Source of the DNA: Streptomyces sp. NBC_01142
GTDB lineage: Bacteria > Actinomycetota > Actinomycetes > Streptomycetales > Streptomycetaceae
Direction: 5' to 3'
DNA length: 64,000 nucleotides
Assembly (NCBI RefSeq): GCF_026341125.1
Contig: NZ_JAPEOR010000001.1
Coordinates: forward strand, 930,001 to 994,000
The position numbers were made by a program, and so were the translations under genes. Below, in pieces: positions 63,583 through 64,000 of this stretch. The notes beneath the pieces are model-generated. The model ran no database searches. It was given only the letters and a program-made list of their open reading frames with translations, and was not told the origin of the DNA. Positions within the stretch are counted from its first letter, which is position 1. Each line of letters begins with the position of its first letter.

Positions 63583-64000
63583 TCATTGGCAGACGGTCCC
63601 TGCTGCCGGTGCCTTGCCCTCGAGGAGGTACTTGTTCACGGCCTGCTGCACGCACTTGTTGCCGCCGTTGTACGCGCCGTGACCCTCGCCGCGGTACGTG
63701 AGCTCGATGCCGACACCCTTGCCGAGCGCGGCGACCATCGCCTTCGCACCCGCGTACGGCGTCGCGGGGTCACCGGTGGTGCCGACGACGAGGATGGGGG
63801 CGGCGCCGGGGGCCGATACGTCGGGATGGGTCCAGACGCCCGGCACCGGCCACTCGGTGCAGCTCGTCAGACCCCAGGCGAGCCAGGGGCCGAAGACCGG
63901 GGACACCCTGCTGAACTCCGGCAGCCGTGCCTTCGCCTGCGCCATCGTGTAGCGCTCCTTGGAATCAACGCAGTTGATGGCCGCGTTGGCCGCCTGAAGA
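63583..64000 (-). CDS. Tripeptidyl aminopeptidase-like protein, 5'-truncated
   Basis: C-terminal part of a second alpha/beta hydrolase of the same family: LPEFSRVSPVFGPWLAW, TTGDPATPYAGA, GEGHGAYN, and a final Cys. The frame continues to the window edge (INCVDSKERYT before residue MAQAK), so the start is outside. It is a tandem paralogue of the next gene; the 85-base gap between them suggests a shared history. Confidence 0.88.
   Translation of the reverse strand, partial: LQAANAAINCVDSKERYTMAQAKARLPEFSRVSPVFGPWLAWGLTSCTEWPVPGVWTHPDVSAPGAAPILVVGTTGDPATPYAGAKAMVAALGKGVGIELTYRGEGHGAYNGGNKCVQQAVNKYLLEGKAPAAGTVCQ

Noticed and set aside
1..64000. CRISPR arrays, tRNA, rRNA, integrase or phage genes
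   Set aside because: None seen in any region: no spaced direct repeats of 24-40 bases, no cloverleaf or rRNA landmarks. A tRNA scan was not possible.

Overview
The window is 64 kb of chromosome from a high-GC actinomycete, almost certainly Streptomyces. The evidence is very G+C-rich coding sequence, many GTG starts, a mycothiol gene (mshB), DUF397/XRE regulator pairs, DUF3117 and DUF3107 small proteins, and long GC-rich hairpin terminators between convergent genes. No rRNA, tRNA, CRISPR or prophage was seen. The first gene and the last gene run off the window.

Layout. 1-1.8 kb: ATPase genes of a peptide ABC importer (dppD end, dppF). 2.0-9.4 kb: membrane protein, S9 peptidase, mshB and its membrane-protein partner, and a VanW-like wall protein. 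9.4-17.7 kb: an accessory block with a translationally coupled pair of tiny genes, an XRE/DUF397 pair, five tandem DUF6193-like genes (one broken) and a 1,621-residue WXG/DUF6531/RHS protein with a C-terminal toxin-like tail. 17.8-27.5 kb: core metabolism (SirB1-like protein, acetyltransferase, 7Fe ferredoxin, dapC, dapE, LOG protein, folP, DivIVA-like protein, tag). 27.5-28.9 kb: a complete IS701-family element with 12-bp perfect ends and TTAG target duplications, inserted exactly at the tag stop codon. 29-42.1 kb: enoyl-CoA hydratase, DUF3117, O-methyltransferase, then the envelope-stress set sigE-rseA-htrA-tatB, followed by mrp, DUF1003, MgtE-like and corA. 42.6-47.8 kb: SUFU-like, DUF6758, PHP phosphoesterase, MarC, NYN and hydrolase genes. 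47.9-55.5 kb: RhlE-type helicase with an arginine-rich repeat tail, MiaE-like ferritin, DUF3107, TetR, hydrolase and DUF3152 protease. 55.8-60.6 kb: a four-gene polysaccharide-like cluster (PelF-like glycosyltransferase, membrane protein, sugar epimerase, spherulin-4-like glycosidase). 60.6-64 kb: moeZ and two tandem secreted peptidases.

How it fits together. From memory, the order mshB ... fdx-dapC ... dapE-LOG-folP-DivIVA-tag-DUF3117 ... methyltransferase-sigE-rseA-htrA-tatB ... mrp ... corA follows the M. tuberculosis Rv1170-Rv1239 region. The order helicase-MiaE-DUF3107-TetR-DUF3152-moeZ follows Rv3211-Rv3206c. The window is therefore mostly conserved actinobacterial backbone, and the RHS/DUF6193 block, the IS and the polysaccharide cluster stand out against it. 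The two best candidates for an undescribed system are the RHS toxin with its chain of GTGA-coupled DUF6193 genes, which are candidate immunity genes, and the Pel/galactosaminogalactan-like cluster.
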